A stretch of 64,000 nucleotides of DNA from CAYYNQ01 sp964473105 (GTDB taxonomy: Bacteria > Sumerlaeota > Sumerlaeia > MVZB01), in NCBI GenBank assembly GCA_964473105.1, contig CAYYNQ010000102.1, positions 42,215-106,214 of the forward strand, in the 5' to 3' direction. The position numbers were made by a program, and so were the translations under genes. Below, in pieces: positions 27,948 through 37,245 of this stretch (position 1 is the first letter of the stretch; the number at the start of each line of letters is the position of its first letter). The notes beneath the pieces are model-generated. The model saw only the letters and a program-made list of their open reading frames with translations. It did no database searches and had not been told where the DNA came from.

Positions 27948-29477
27948 ATGTTGAAAATCGGACTTCATCTGGCTTGTTATCCGGAGCTTGAGGAGACTTG
28001 GAGTTACCTGCCTCCCTTGGGGTTGGGCTACCTGTCCTCATACACCAAGCATCATGTTCCCGGCGTTGATTTTGTTGTCGAACGCCGGATCGAGGATTTG
28101 ATCGCTCACAGGCCCGATATTGTTGGGATTACATACGTCACTCACAACGCCTTCCTCGCTAATCTTGAGGCGGAGAAGGTCAAGGAAGCCCTGGGTTGTC
28201 CGGTCATCGTCGGCGGACCCCATATTTCAACACTTCCCGACCGTCTTGAGGACAGTTATGACATTGCCGTTTTGGGTGAGGGCGAAGAGACCTTTGCCGA
28301 TCTAGTCCGCCTTTATCTGGACCGAAAAAAGTTCGACCCGTCTGACCTCAGGAATATCCCGGGCCTGCTCTATCGTGATGAGGCGGGAAATTTCCAGAAA
28401 ACCATCCCACGCAGTTCAATCTCTGATCTGGACACCGTGCCATACCCCGACCGGGACCTGATGTTCGACAGGTGGCGTGAACCGCGCCTGCACAAGCCCG
28501 TTGAACTGCAGATCATGACCAGTCGCGGGTGTCCCTATGACTGTTCATTCTGCAGCACGATCATCCACTGGGGACGTGGGTTCCGTTATCCCTCGAACCA
28601 GTATGTGGTTGATGAAATCTCGTTGATGCGTGAGAAATACGATCCAAAGACGATCCATATCTACGACGATCTGTATGTCACCAACAAGCCGCGGGTTTTG
28701 GAAATCAACCGGATGTTGCGGGAACGTGGTCTGCACGAGGGCGTAGATTTCATATGTTTTGTACGTTCCAATCTTCTCGATGATGAATTGATGGAAAGCC
28801 TTGCGATGACAAACTTCAAGACACTTCATATCGGGTTTGAGAGCGGTTCGGACGAGATCCTTCTAAAATTCAACAAGCAGGCCGCGAACATGACCAAAAA
28901 CCGGCAGGCCATCGATCTGGCGCGCAAACATGGTCTCGAGATGACATCATGCTTCATTCTCGGTGCGCCTGGCGAGACGCGCAGGGATATCCTGGACACT
29001 TTCGATTTTGTGGCCTCAAGCATGGATGTTCTACAGTATGTTCATTTCACGCCACTGATCCTGTTCCCGGGCACGAAGGTCTGGGACTGGGGCAGGGAGA
29101 AATTCGGGGTATCGGCCACAAACCTCAAGGGAGTTGTAATCGAACCTGGGGATGTGGGCGATCACGAGAGCTACATGGATTACTGCAATAAAAAGCTACC
29201 GTATTTTAACGAGGAAAACATTCCGCGTGAGGAGTTTAATACTTATGTCGATACCGGGTCATTGCTTGCGAAAATGGTTTCGCAGAGTTATTTCGTCCGT
29301 CAGCAGTTGAAACAGTCGGATGCAAGGTCCTTCTCCGCGGAGCATATCGCCGAAAATGCACCGCTGACCGGTATTGTTCAGGCCAAGGTCAGGCGGCGCC
29401 TGAAAAAACTGATGCCGACCGACCACCGAATCCTTGAGGAGGCCGGGGCAACCCCGGACAATCCATCCGGATGTTGA
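27948..29477 (+). CDS. B12-binding-domain radical SAM protein
   Basis: This 509-residue protein has an N-terminal cobalamin-binding-type Rossmann domain (about residues 1-150; GITYVTHNAF, VIVGGPH, VLGEGEETF). The radical SAM barrel follows, with the 4Fe-4S cysteines C195, C199 and C202 in RGCPYDCSFC. Later landmarks are 'FICFVRSNLLDDELM', 'HIGFESGSDEIL' and 'GAPGETRRDILDTFDF'. The overall layout matches class B enzymes such as those in hopanoid or bacteriochlorophyll pathways, or methylthio/cyclase-like relatives. The last 100 residues have no clear domain. The gene stands alone, so its substrate is unknown. No strong ribosome site is visible before the ATG. Confidence 0.9.
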   Translation: MLKIGLHLACYPELEETWSYLPPLGLGYLSSYTKHHVPGVDFVVERRIEDLIAHRPDIVGITYVTHNAFLANLEAEKVKEALGCPVIVGGPHISTLPDRLEDSYDIAVLGEGEETFADLVRLYLDRKKFDPSDLRNIPGLLYRDEAGNFQKTIPRSSISDLDTVPYPDRDLMFDRWREPRLHKPVELQIMTSRGCPYDCSFCSTIIHWGRGFRYPSNQYVVDEISLMREKYDPKTIHIYDDLYVTNKPRVLEINRMLRERGLHEGVDFICFVRSNLLDDELMESLAMTNFKTLHIGFESGSDEILLKFNKQAANMTKNRQAIDLARKHGLEMTSCFILGAPGETRRDILDTFDFVASSMDVLQYVHFTPLILFPGTKVWDWGREKFGVSATNLKGVVIEPGDVGDHESYMDYCNKKLPYFNEENIPREEFNTYVDTGSLLAKMVSQSYFVRQQLKQSDARSFSAEHIAENAPLTGIVQAKVRRRLKKLMPTDHRILEEAGATPDNPSGC

Positions 29478-29622
29478 TTAGCTGCCGGACTTTGTGATTA
29501 CAATCGTGGAAACTGTATAACAATCGCCGGGGACAGAGGGAATGTGCCCCCGCTTGGATGGGGTGTTCTATGGACCCGATGGCCGGACTTTCAGCATCCC
29601 GGCATGTCGGGCAGGCCGGGGT

Positions 29623-30147
29623 TCAATGCCGCCCGCCCCAGATCCAGTCGTCCAGTGCCCGAAGTTCCTTGGCTCCCTTTTGCTGCTTGTCAGGGTGATC
29701 GGCCTTGTCGCTGCCGGGTTCAAGATACATCCGGATAATCGAGAGGTCCGGCTTGAAGATGTCATGACGCTTGAGGTCGTTCAGCAGTTCACGGATTTCC
29801 TGGTTCTGAAAAAATCCAGAAAGTGTCTCGTGGAGTTCTTTGCGTTCATTCCCCAGGACAACCGGATCCCAGCAGACGTCGTTGCGGGGCAACCCCAGGA
29901 ACCACTGGAAAAGAACATTGTATCGGATCCGTTCACATAACATGTGGTCGGTCCGAATGGAATAGATCGGTTGGAGCAGGATTGCCTTGACCAGACGGTC
30001 CGGCTCGATGGCTAAGGTCGCCCCGGGTTCTTCCAGCAGTTGCGGAAATTGTTTATTGAGGACCACGTCCGCAATATCCCGGATATTCCTCAGGGGGTGA
30101 TCCCGGGGAATCACCGAACCGCCGGTCTTGTGATTATCGCTCTTCAT
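29623..30147 (-). pseudogene. Truncated IS5/IS1182-type transposase remnant (N-terminal DUF772 part)
   Basis: About 174 codons from the ATG at 30147 resemble only the N-terminal half of an IS5/IS1182-type transposase. Recognisable pieces are the DHPLRNIRDIADVVL opening, PDRLVKAILLQPIYSIRTD, CERIRYNVLFQWFLGL and ELLNDLKRHDIFKPD, which in intact relatives reads up to the first catalytic Asp in an F-x-x-D-G-T pattern. Here that position reads FKPDLS, and the frame ends about 35 residues later, with no DDE remainder on either side. I see no terminal inverted repeats. It is the only transposon trace in the window and is probably non-functional. Confidence 0.75.
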
Positions 30148-30539
30148 TTCATTGGGACATGCATGCATGTCTCTGGATACCTTTCTGATCATCCTAGCAC
30201 AATGGGGCCCATAAATAGAACCGGAACCGGTATGCAGCAGTAACAATCTCGAACATCATCTGGTCCCGAAATCTGGCCAATATTATCATGATTCAACGAC
30301 AGACAATCCTCGGCGAGGAGGAATTGTTTGTCAGGATGGCCGACCCCCCAATCTGTAACGACTGTGTCATCTGGCAGCATGCGGAATTTTGTCCGATCAT
30401 GGGCTGAAACAACCATTTCATGGAATATAAGCCCTTTTATCACAACAGCCGGAGTCTTTCAGCAAGCCCGACTGTTTCAAGGGCGATCCCGTTGCAATAT
30501 GTAGGTTGAATCGAGTTCGGTTGTTCTTTGCGGATATTT

Positions 30540-30557
30540 ATTGCAAGACCTTGCAAT
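30540..30557. promoter_or_regulatory. Perfect inverted repeat upstream of pseudopilin promoter (candidate operator)
   Basis: ATTGCAAG-AC-CTTGCAAT is an inverted repeat with eight-base arms and a two-base centre. It ends 16 bases before a perfect TTGACA -35 box. A further TTGCAATAT half-copy lies at about 30493-30501. This placement suits an activator or repressor of the pseudopilin gene. Confidence 0.5.
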
Positions 30558-30573
30558 ATTAAGCAATTGTCTA

Positions 30574-30602
30574 TTGACAACTTATGTTAACTATGGGATA
30601 CA
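30574..30602 (+). promoter_or_regulatory. Candidate housekeeping promoter of the pseudopilin gene
   Basis: A perfect -35 TTGACA (30574-30579) is followed after 17 bases by GATACA (30597-30602), which matches only three of six -10 positions. It is, however, preceded by an extended -10 TGG. Transcription would begin about 60 bases before the ATG at 30668. Confidence 0.5.
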
Positions 30603-30667
30603 AATGGATATGTAGGTGTATGGTTGTTGCATACATGATCCATTATAGATGTTGAGAGGCCAGAAAA

Positions 30668-31438
30668 ATGAAATTCTTTCGATACGTACCCAAGCTCGGT
30701 TATTTCCCAAAGGGAGCGTTTACCTTGATCGAGCTGTTAATTGTTGTTGCGATCATAGCGATTCTCGCCGCCATAGCAGTCCCGAATTTCCTGGAGGCGC
30801 AGACCCGTTCCAAGGTCAGCCGGGCCATGGCAGATCAGCGTAGTGTTGTCACCGCGCTGGAGTCCTATCGTGTCGATTTCAACAAGTATCCCGAGGGTAC
30901 CGATAACCCGAAGAAATACGACCAGAAGATCGTCGATGCTCTGGCCGCGAATGCGGAGGGTGATCTGAGTAAGGGTTACTACGGGTTCCGTTCACGTGAT
31001 ACCGACACCAGTCTCATCGCGGGAATCCATTTCTTTACGCTGACCACGCCCATTGCCTTCATGACCGCGATCCCGACCGATCCGTTTGTAGCCATACCCC
31101 TCTTCACCTACTGTTATCGACCCACCAAGGCGACCAACGATGGCTTCATTCTTACTTCCTTCGGGCCGGATACGGACCTGTTTGAGGATCGAAACGGTCA
31201 GTTGGGCGTAGGGTCCTCGAGTTTGAGCCCCTTCGGGACGCTTGCCGATGCGTCACATAACCCCGCACGCCTGGGTGATATTAACGAACGTGCGGTCATC
31301 CGCTATTTTGAAGGTGAGGCGGCCACACATGCGGAAGTTGGGGATTATGGCGGATATCAGGCCTCAATGGAGGACCTGACATATAACCCCACAAATGGCA
31401 CTATCAGCGATGGTGACATCTGGCGCACCAACAGATGA
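30668..31438 (+). CDS. Type II secretion / type IV-like pseudopilin (prepilin-type N-terminal methylation protein)
   Basis: This 256-residue protein has a prepilin N-terminus: a short basic leader (MKFFRYVPKLGYFPKGA), then FTLIELLIVVAIIAILAAIA with Glu at +5, and VPNFLEAQTRSKVSR. This is the GspG-like 'H-domain' helix that packs in the pilus core. The residue before the cleavage site is Ala, with Gly one earlier, rather than the usual Gly. The C-terminal globular part (about 200 residues) is larger than in classical GspG, with conserved YRVDFNKYPEG and 'TSFGPD' stretches seen in environmental pseudopilins. It stands alone, far from the ATPase at the left edge. An operator-like repeat and promoter lie upstream. 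Confidence 0.92.
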   Translation: MKFFRYVPKLGYFPKGAFTLIELLIVVAIIAILAAIAVPNFLEAQTRSKVSRAMADQRSVVTALESYRVDFNKYPEGTDNPKKYDQKIVDALAANAEGDLSKGYYGFRSRDTDTSLIAGIHFFTLTTPIAFMTAIPTDPFVAIPLFTYCYRPTKATNDGFILTSFGPDTDLFEDRNGQLGVGSSSLSPFGTLADASHNPARLGDINERAVIRYFEGEAATHAEVGDYGGYQASMEDLTYNPTNGTISDGDIWRTNR

Positions 31439-31671
31439 GAATATCCCTCTAGAACTCAATCGTTGCTGCAGGTTGAATGGTGGGTTTTCCACGAGGAACA
31501 TGAAGGTTTGATGTCGTGATTCGTGCACCGAAAAGCCGCCCAGGCTGATCGGTCCGTTTTCGCTCGTCGGGATTCTTGATCAGGGGGCGTTCTCGTGATG
31601 ACCCATTTAAGTCCCGATGAATCCCTGGTTTTCGCTCCATATCGAATCTCTTATTGACGCCGATAACCACC

Positions 31672-32652
31672 CTATGACACACATCCCTTCTCCAATACCT
31701 CCATCACGCTTTCCCGGACACGGTCCAGGCCCTTATATGCAGCCTGTTCCGGCGTCATGCTTTTCAATGCGAGTCTCAATGATATCCGCTCAGGTGCGGA
31801 CAGCTCGGCAACATTGAGGAAATAAGTCCTGATCAGGAATACAAACGCATCAGTTCCTGGTAACGGGGTCAGCACCTGTCGTTCAACCCGCATGTTGATT
31901 TCATCCAGTCTCGTGACTTCACCGGGCCGTTCCATCGGGTTCCTCCATTGCGGGGAGTCCGGATGCCAATTGAGTTCAGCATCCGTCGCCAGTCCCCATG
32001 CATGACGGACAAACGGTCCGTGTTCTATGATGCTTTGCATCAACCGTGGGGCGGACCGGGCCGTATTTTCAAACCCGGCCACCGGTGCGTGCACGGTATT
32101 GAAACTCTTTCCGATCTTCGCCTCCGCACTCCAGTGGTTGGGAAAACAGAGGTGCAGCAGGACGAGTTTCCCTTTTCCTTTGTCCAGTGTCATGACCGCA
32201 ATATCCTCCTGTACCTGGCAGGCCAACGCGTCAATCCCATCCCGCGGGGCCGGCCGGACCGGGCAGCCACCGGTATATCCTTTGTCCGGCCCAAAAACTA
32301 GCCGGGTTCCGGTTAACAGGCAATCGAGAACCGGCCTTCCTCCTTCACCTTTCCCGATGCGGAAGTATTGGCCCGCTTCGTGCTCCAGTGTTCGGAGAAG
32401 CCAGGTGACGACCATTGGCCGCAGGCCAGGACCATCACTTGATGTGATATAACACTTGTCCAGCCTCTCCTGCCGTGCTGTCAGTTTACTGTCACGGTAT
32501 GGATGGAAACGATTATCGAACTGGAAGTGAAGCCCGTCCTGTACCCCGTTCCCAAAATCCGTTCCCAGCGGGGAGAACCCGGCACTGACCTCGTAACGGT
32601 TGTTGCGAATCGGGAAATAACGCGCGGGCTGGGGCAATCCAGATGGTGGCAT
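31672..32652 (-). CDS. DUF3445 protein (heme-dependent oxidative N-demethylase-like)
   Basis: The true start is most likely the ATG at 32652, giving 326 residues. The open frame continues upstream, but only inside recJ. The protein resembles the DUF3445 family: an early 'PPSGLPQPARYFPIRNNRYEVSAG' region, and a C-terminus with RVERQVLTPLPGTDAFVFL then IRTYFLN and the closing MTPEQAAYKGLDRV. That last motif is distinctive of the family. Members include the alpha-like subunit of a heme-dependent oxidative N-demethylase, where the protein binds heme through a PAS-like fold. No partner flavoprotein or ferredoxin subunit is adjacent. It starts nine bases after the recJ stop, so expression is probably coupled. 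Confidence 0.8.
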   Translation of the reverse strand: MPPSGLPQPARYFPIRNNRYEVSAGFSPLGTDFGNGVQDGLHFQFDNRFHPYRDSKLTARQERLDKCYITSSDGPGLRPMVVTWLLRTLEHEAGQYFRIGKGEGGRPVLDCLLTGTRLVFGPDKGYTGGCPVRPAPRDGIDALACQVQEDIAVMTLDKGKGKLVLLHLCFPNHWSAEAKIGKSFNTVHAPVAGFENTARSAPRLMQSIIEHGPFVRHAWGLATDAELNWHPDSPQWRNPMERPGEVTRLDEINMRVERQVLTPLPGTDAFVFLIRTYFLNVAELSAPERISLRLALKSMTPEQAAYKGLDRVRESVMEVLEKGCVS

Positions 32653-32660
32653 CGCGGTGA

Positions 32661-34424
32661 TCAGGACGGTACCCGGAAATCCTTCAACTCGATCTCGATA
32701 CTGATCCGCCCATTCCATTCGTTGATGAAGGGTGACCCGGCAAGCTCGATTACACCGCGGTGCCCCTGTAGTTCCTCCACCCGGTCGATCATCCCCCAGC
32801 CCAGCGCGGCAATCCGGTTGCCACAGGGGCTGACCATCCGCAGCTTGATGTGTTTTTCCTTGAGGATTTGCGGTTCGTCCACCAGAGAGGCATCTTTTAC
32901 CACCAGCATGGGTCGTGGGTTGCTCTCGCCGAAGGGTTCCATCTGCTCGAGGCACCGCAAGGTGGTTTCGGTCAGGTCGTCGCTCGAGGCCTCTGTGTCG
33001 ACCCTAATCATCGGTACGAGGGCCTCCTCTGTCAGGGCATCCATGGCGAATGCGTTGATCTTTTGACAGAAATCCTCAAGCCGGGTTGCCTTGAGGTTCA
33101 TCCCGGCCGCCATTTTATGGCCGCCGTACTGTTCCAGGATATCATCGCAGTGATGAAGTGCCTGGTGCATGTCGAACCCCATTACCGATCGGGCGGAACC
33201 CCGTGCCGAGTCGCCGTCGATGCTGATTACGATCGTCGGCCGGTAATAACGGGCCAGGACCCTTGAGGCCACAATGCCCAGTACGCCATGATGCCAGCCC
33301 TTTTGTGCGACAACGATGACGCGGTTTTTATATAATCCCTGTTCCTCGACGATTCCGATAGCCTCCTCGGCTGTGTTCATTTCGATGGACCGGCGTTGAT
33401 TGTTGAAGGTTTCCAGCTTCTCACTTAGCAGTTCCGCTTCGCGTGGATCATTTGTCAGCAGCAGTTCAACGCCGAACGTGGCATGTTCAGTTCGGCCGGC
33501 AGCATTGATGCGCGGCCCCAGTCCATAACCGATGGATGAGGTCGTGATCTTCCGTTTTGCCAGCGATGACCGCCGCAGCAGCTGTGCCAAGCCCACGCGT
33601 TGTGTCGATTGAATTCGTGGCAGGCCGGCCGAGACGATTGCCCGGTTTTCCCCCAGTAGCGGAACGATGTCGGCAACGGTGCCCATCGTGACGAGGTCGA
33701 GCATCGATCCCAGCAGTTCCCGTGCCTTTGTCTCGTCCGGATGCAGCCGCTTGAGGGCGGCATGTGCAAGTTTAAACGCCACGCCAACGCCTGCCAGGCT
33801 CTTGAACGGATAGGGGCATTCGATTTGTTTCGGGTTGATGATGACGAACGCATCGGGGAGTTCGGGACCGGGTTCGTGGTGGTCGGTAACGATCAGGTCC
33901 AGACCCAGCTCCCTTGCATGGTCGGCCTCACGGCAGGCACTGATTCCGTTATCGACGGTGATCACGACCCCTGCCCCCTCTGCTGCAATTGAATCCAGGG
34001 CCTCGCAGTTCAGGCCGTATCCCTCCCTGATACGATGGGGGATGTAGTAAGCAACCCGTGCGCCCAGTTCGCTGAGCGTGTGGTGAATGACAGCCGTTGA
34101 GCAGACTCCGTCCACATCGTAATCGCCGTAGACATAAATCTTCTCGTTATTTCCGATTGCCTGGCCGATGCGTATCACGGCCTTTTCGATGCCGTGCAGC
34201 AGGAAGGGGTCATGGATCTGCGCGAGTGAGGGTTTAAGGAAAAGGCGGCATGCATCCGGGTCGTTCAGCCCACGTCCTGCGAGGACCCGGGCTGCAATGG
34301 GGGAGATACCCAGGCTGTTTGCAAGCTTATTGACAAGTGACTCGTCGACTTCATGTATAACCCATCGGATGGAGGGGGTGGTGGAGAATTGGGAATCAAT
34401 GTGCGATGCGGCAGCGGTCGACAA
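32661..34424 (-). CDS. recJ: Single-stranded-DNA-specific exonuclease RecJ
   Basis: This 587-residue 5'-3' single-strand exonuclease acts in recombination and mismatch repair. The DHH phosphoesterase motifs are in order: GDYDVDGV (motif I), TVDNGIS (II), VTDHHEPGPELPDA (III). They are followed by 'GVAFKLAHA' and the DHHA1 domain with GYGLGPRINAAGR, 'GWHHGVLGIVASR' and the GGHKMAAGM nucleic-acid motif. A C-terminal OB-like domain closes the protein. The best start is a TTG at 34424 with GGAG nine bases upstream; no ATG occurs in frame before the family similarity begins. It heads a two-gene unit with the DUF3445 gene. Confidence 0.95.
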   Translation of the reverse strand: MSTAAASHIDSQFSTTPSIRWVIHEVDESLVNKLANSLGISPIAARVLAGRGLNDPDACRLFLKPSLAQIHDPFLLHGIEKAVIRIGQAIGNNEKIYVYGDYDVDGVCSTAVIHHTLSELGARVAYYIPHRIREGYGLNCEALDSIAAEGAGVVITVDNGISACREADHARELGLDLIVTDHHEPGPELPDAFVIINPKQIECPYPFKSLAGVGVAFKLAHAALKRLHPDETKARELLGSMLDLVTMGTVADIVPLLGENRAIVSAGLPRIQSTQRVGLAQLLRRSSLAKRKITTSSIGYGLGPRINAAGRTEHATFGVELLLTNDPREAELLSEKLETFNNQRRSIEMNTAEEAIGIVEEQGLYKNRVIVVAQKGWHHGVLGIVASRVLARYYRPTIVISIDGDSARGSARSVMGFDMHQALHHCDDILEQYGGHKMAAGMNLKATRLEDFCQKINAFAMDALTEEALVPMIRVDTEASSDDLTETTLRCLEQMEPFGESNPRPMLVVKDASLVDEPQILKEKHIKLRMVSPCGNRIAALGWGMIDRVEELQGHRGVIELAGSPFINEWNGRISIEIELKDFRVPS

Positions 34425-34641
34425 CTCTTAAACTCCATGGGGGGAGGGCTGGCAGGAAACAAGTTCAATCTAGCGCTGATTTGGGGTCGTGTCAACTTGA
34501 GCGCGATATCCCTTGGCCCTGTAGTCAAATCCCTGCAGGGCCCTGTAAGGGATGATGTGACCGATCACAGGCACTCATCCACCAGACACGGGCATGTTGT
34601 CGGGACATTCCAATTGACAGTTGCATCGGACGGAATCATTT

Positions 34642-35094
34642 ATGGTCAGGATTGTCATGGCCGGAAAAGATAAGCATCGGGTGGTTGTGATCGTGCTCGA
34701 ATCCGTATCGGGTGGGTTTCAGGTGGGTTGTGGCCTGGCTGTCGGGCTGGGAGGGCAAGGCCACACGGTGGGCTTATGGGTCCCCCGGCTGGATTATGGG
34801 GAGGCCCTGGAACGCCTGTTCAACTCCCAACTGGAGATTGAGCAGGCAGGCGGGATATCATTGGTCCACGGTGGGCTGGACGACAAACCACTGGATTGGG
34901 CGATCGAGGCCTTCGGCCGGGTCGACCTGCTGGTTCAGCCGGAACATGACCGCCTGATCACGGAAGAAACGCTGGAATACCTCAAAAAACCGTCAAGGCC
35001 CAAGATCCTTGACCTAGCATATTCCGAATCGGGAAAACCCATCAACGACTGGCTCTCGATCGTGCAGAACTCCCTTGAAGGTCCTGCCGGGTGA
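34642..35094 (+). CDS. Small Rossmann-like protein of unknown function
   Basis: Reading from the ATG at 34642 gives 150 residues; the ATG at 34657, which has a better spaced AGGA, would give 145. The N-terminus has a beta strand, then a glycine-rich turn and helix (VVVIVLESVSGGFQVGCGLA, then VGLGGQGHTVGLW). That looks like a nucleotide-binding Rossmann start or a glycosyltransferase-like one. The rest is short helices and strands ending at LDLAYSESGKPINDW, so it is too short to be a full SDR. I do not recognise the family. It is divergent from recJ and convergent with coaX. Confidence 0.6.
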   Translation: MVRIVMAGKDKHRVVVIVLESVSGGFQVGCGLAVGLGGQGHTVGLWVPRLDYGEALERLFNSQLEIEQAGGISLVHGGLDDKPLDWAIEAFGRVDLLVQPEHDRLITEETLEYLKKPSRPKILDLAYSESGKPINDWLSIVQNSLEGPAG

Positions 35095-35222
35095 GGAAGC
35101 GAACGCGAAAAATGTGAGATCCCCAGTCATGGGCGTCATCCATGGATCGGGAACATCCCAACGGCAATGATTGAGCAAACCCTTGTGTCCCCTGTGACTT
35201 GAATCGATGTCTGGATGGTGCC

Positions 35223-36020
35223 TTATTTCACCGGCGGGAGCGGACAGTCGTTGTTGATTCCGTAAACCATGCGCAGACCAAAAAGCGTCAGGTTTGGATC
35301 GACCGCGTGAATGAACGGCAGGTGTTTCTCGAGACCGATCACGTCGCCACCCGTTGCGATCACCCTGCAGATATCCCCGATTTCCTCCCAGGCACGGTCC
35401 ACGATTGTCGTGATCGCACCGATCATCCCGTGCGTCAACCCGGCCTGAATGCTTTCCTCCGTGGTTCGTCCCAGAACATGGTCCATGCCCATCAGCGGGA
35501 CCCGCGGCAGCCGGGCGGTCCCCTTCACCAGCGCGTCGGCTGACATCTCGATACCCGGCAGGATTGCCCCGCCACGATACACCGGCATCGTCTGGTCCGA
35601 CTTGTTTTTGTCCATGAAATCAATTGTGATTGCCGTGCCGAAATCTATCACCATCACCGGTGCACCGAAAAGATATCCTGCCCCGACGGCATTGGCTAGG
35701 CGGTCCATCCCTACCTCCTCGGGATTCTCATATCCATTGACGACCCCCGTTTCTGTCTGGTGATCAAGGATCATCGGCAGGGTCTTGTATTCCTGCTCGA
35801 CCGCCTGTGCAAACGGCCACTCCAGGCTGGGAACTACCGATGAAATGATACAGCCTGTCAGGGGCATGCCTTCACCGATCAGGCCACGCAACATCAGTCC
35901 GTATTCATCAGCAGTGTGGCCTGGCCGGGTCGATATACGCCAAGTCTTGCGCAGTGCACCGCGAATAAACAATCCGAGATGAATCGTGGAGTTCCCGATA
36001 TCGACAGTCAGGATCATCAT
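35223..36020 (-). CDS. coaX: Type III pantothenate kinase
   Basis: This 265-residue enzyme phosphorylates pantothenate in the first step of coenzyme A synthesis. The ASKHA fold is plain: ILTVDIGNSTIHLGL (phosphate-1 loop), the P-loop-like 'GMDRLANAVGA', VMVIDFGTAITIDF (second Asp loop), the GGAILPG strand and 'VIATGGD' near the end. Length and motifs agree with CoaX. Two ATG codons stand side by side (36020, 36017). It is the last gene of a minus-strand run behind the WaaP-like kinase (64 bases away). Confidence 0.96.
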   Translation of the reverse strand: MMILTVDIGNSTIHLGLFIRGALRKTWRISTRPGHTADEYGLMLRGLIGEGMPLTGCIISSVVPSLEWPFAQAVEQEYKTLPMILDHQTETGVVNGYENPEEVGMDRLANAVGAGYLFGAPVMVIDFGTAITIDFMDKNKSDQTMPVYRGGAILPGIEMSADALVKGTARLPRVPLMGMDHVLGRTTEESIQAGLTHGMIGAITTIVDRAWEEIGDICRVIATGGDVIGLEKHLPFIHAVDPNLTLFGLRMVYGINNDCPLPPVK

Positions 36021-36084
36021 GACCGACCTTTGTTCCAGTTCTTGTCGGGGATTACTCTAACCCCTTGCCATGCTGTGTTCCAGT

Positions 36085-37023
36085 TTATTTGCCGATCAGT
36101 TTCATGCCCATTTTTCGATGAGCGACCCGGTCGATAATTTTCCCCAGTTTCCGCATGTCGGCCTGCGGGTCCAGACCGGCAAAACGGAGGTATTCCCGGA
36201 GGAATTGTATGCGCAGTGCATTTGACTTCAGGCCTGTCTTGCGCAGTGATCGGAGTACCTGGAAAAGGTTGACTGCCCGGTGATGTGTCGGGATGGGATG
36301 AGGATAGACCCGTCCATGGTCAATATCGAGTACGGCAAAACTCTTGAGGATCCGGGAGGCGGGCGGAACCGATTCAAACAACGTGCCGGGGGCCACGAAG
36401 ATATTCCGCCCGCTGCAATCGTCGTGATAGAAGCCGGCTTCATGCGCCCGCGCAAGGAAGGCTGCCAGCGAGGGGTAAAAGTAAGGCGTCTGGTCGGTCA
36501 TCCCGCTGCGGGCCCAGTGCAGCAGGTCGCCGGCATGTTCCAAACCACGGGTCAGCAGGAAACTGGCTGCCCGGGCATATCCCGTGGGCCGGTTTGGATT
36601 TTCAAAGATCCTGTGCGGCGCGGCAATTGCCCAGGCCAGTGGGGCCGGTGTCAGGAAACCCAGTCGAATTAGCCGGTGTCCGAGGAGGTATTCCCGCCGG
36701 GCCTTCCCGCCGCTGAGGAGGTTGCCGACACGTCGTCGCAAGGAATTGATCAGGTAACGTTTTGCGAAGACCGGTTCATTGGCATTTGCCCCGAAGTCCG
36801 GGGAGAACTCGATCCTCAGGACCTGTCTTGATCTGCTGATCTTGACACACTTGATGGGGGAACTGCCGACCTCAAGGCCCAGATCGGTGAATTCCGTCCA
36901 TGGCAGGTCGGTAAACGCAAAATTACGGTAGTCCGGATGTGCCGAGCCTTTCCAGCCTGGCGCACCGCTCCAGTTGACATCCATTTCTGGTGCGTGGGAA
37001 CTGTCCCTCCTGACTGTGACCAT
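36085..37023 (-). CDS. Kdo/WaaP-type lipopolysaccharide-core kinase-like protein
   Basis: This 312-residue protein has a protein-kinase-like fold of the Kdo/WaaP family. The catalytic loop reads HDDCSGRNIF (catalytic Asp plus the downstream Asn), and the metal-binding DFG-equivalent reads VLDIDHGRVYP. An N-lobe lysine lies in 'VFAKRYLINSLRRRVG' with the nearby KARREYLLGHRLIRLG. Family members phosphorylate heptose or Kdo in the LPS core on the cytoplasmic side of the inner membrane. The neighbours coaX and a sigma-54 activator do not specify the sugar. It may equally be a small-molecule or protein kinase of the same fold. Confidence 0.82.
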   Translation of the reverse strand: MVTVRRDSSHAPEMDVNWSGAPGWKGSAHPDYRNFAFTDLPWTEFTDLGLEVGSSPIKCVKISRSRQVLRIEFSPDFGANANEPVFAKRYLINSLRRRVGNLLSGGKARREYLLGHRLIRLGFLTPAPLAWAIAAPHRIFENPNRPTGYARAASFLLTRGLEHAGDLLHWARSGMTDQTPYFYPSLAAFLARAHEAGFYHDDCSGRNIFVAPGTLFESVPPASRILKSFAVLDIDHGRVYPHPIPTHHRAVNLFQVLRSLRKTGLKSNALRIQFLREYLRFAGLDPQADMRKLGKIIDRVAHRKMGMKLIGK

Positions 37024-37245
37024 GACCGGTCCATCGTATCAGCCTGTCTGAATAAGTCATCTCGAAAAATGACTGATGCCGTGCAGGGGGATAATGGCCT
37101 CATGATCAACCGGGAGCGGTTTCGATGGAACCCAGTGGCATATCTGCACGCGATCTGGGCCTGTTGCCCCACCAGAATCGGTCGGTCAGAAAGCATCCTG
37201 ATTCAGGCCATTAGGGGTGATCGGACGGGATTCTGGCAGGACTTT

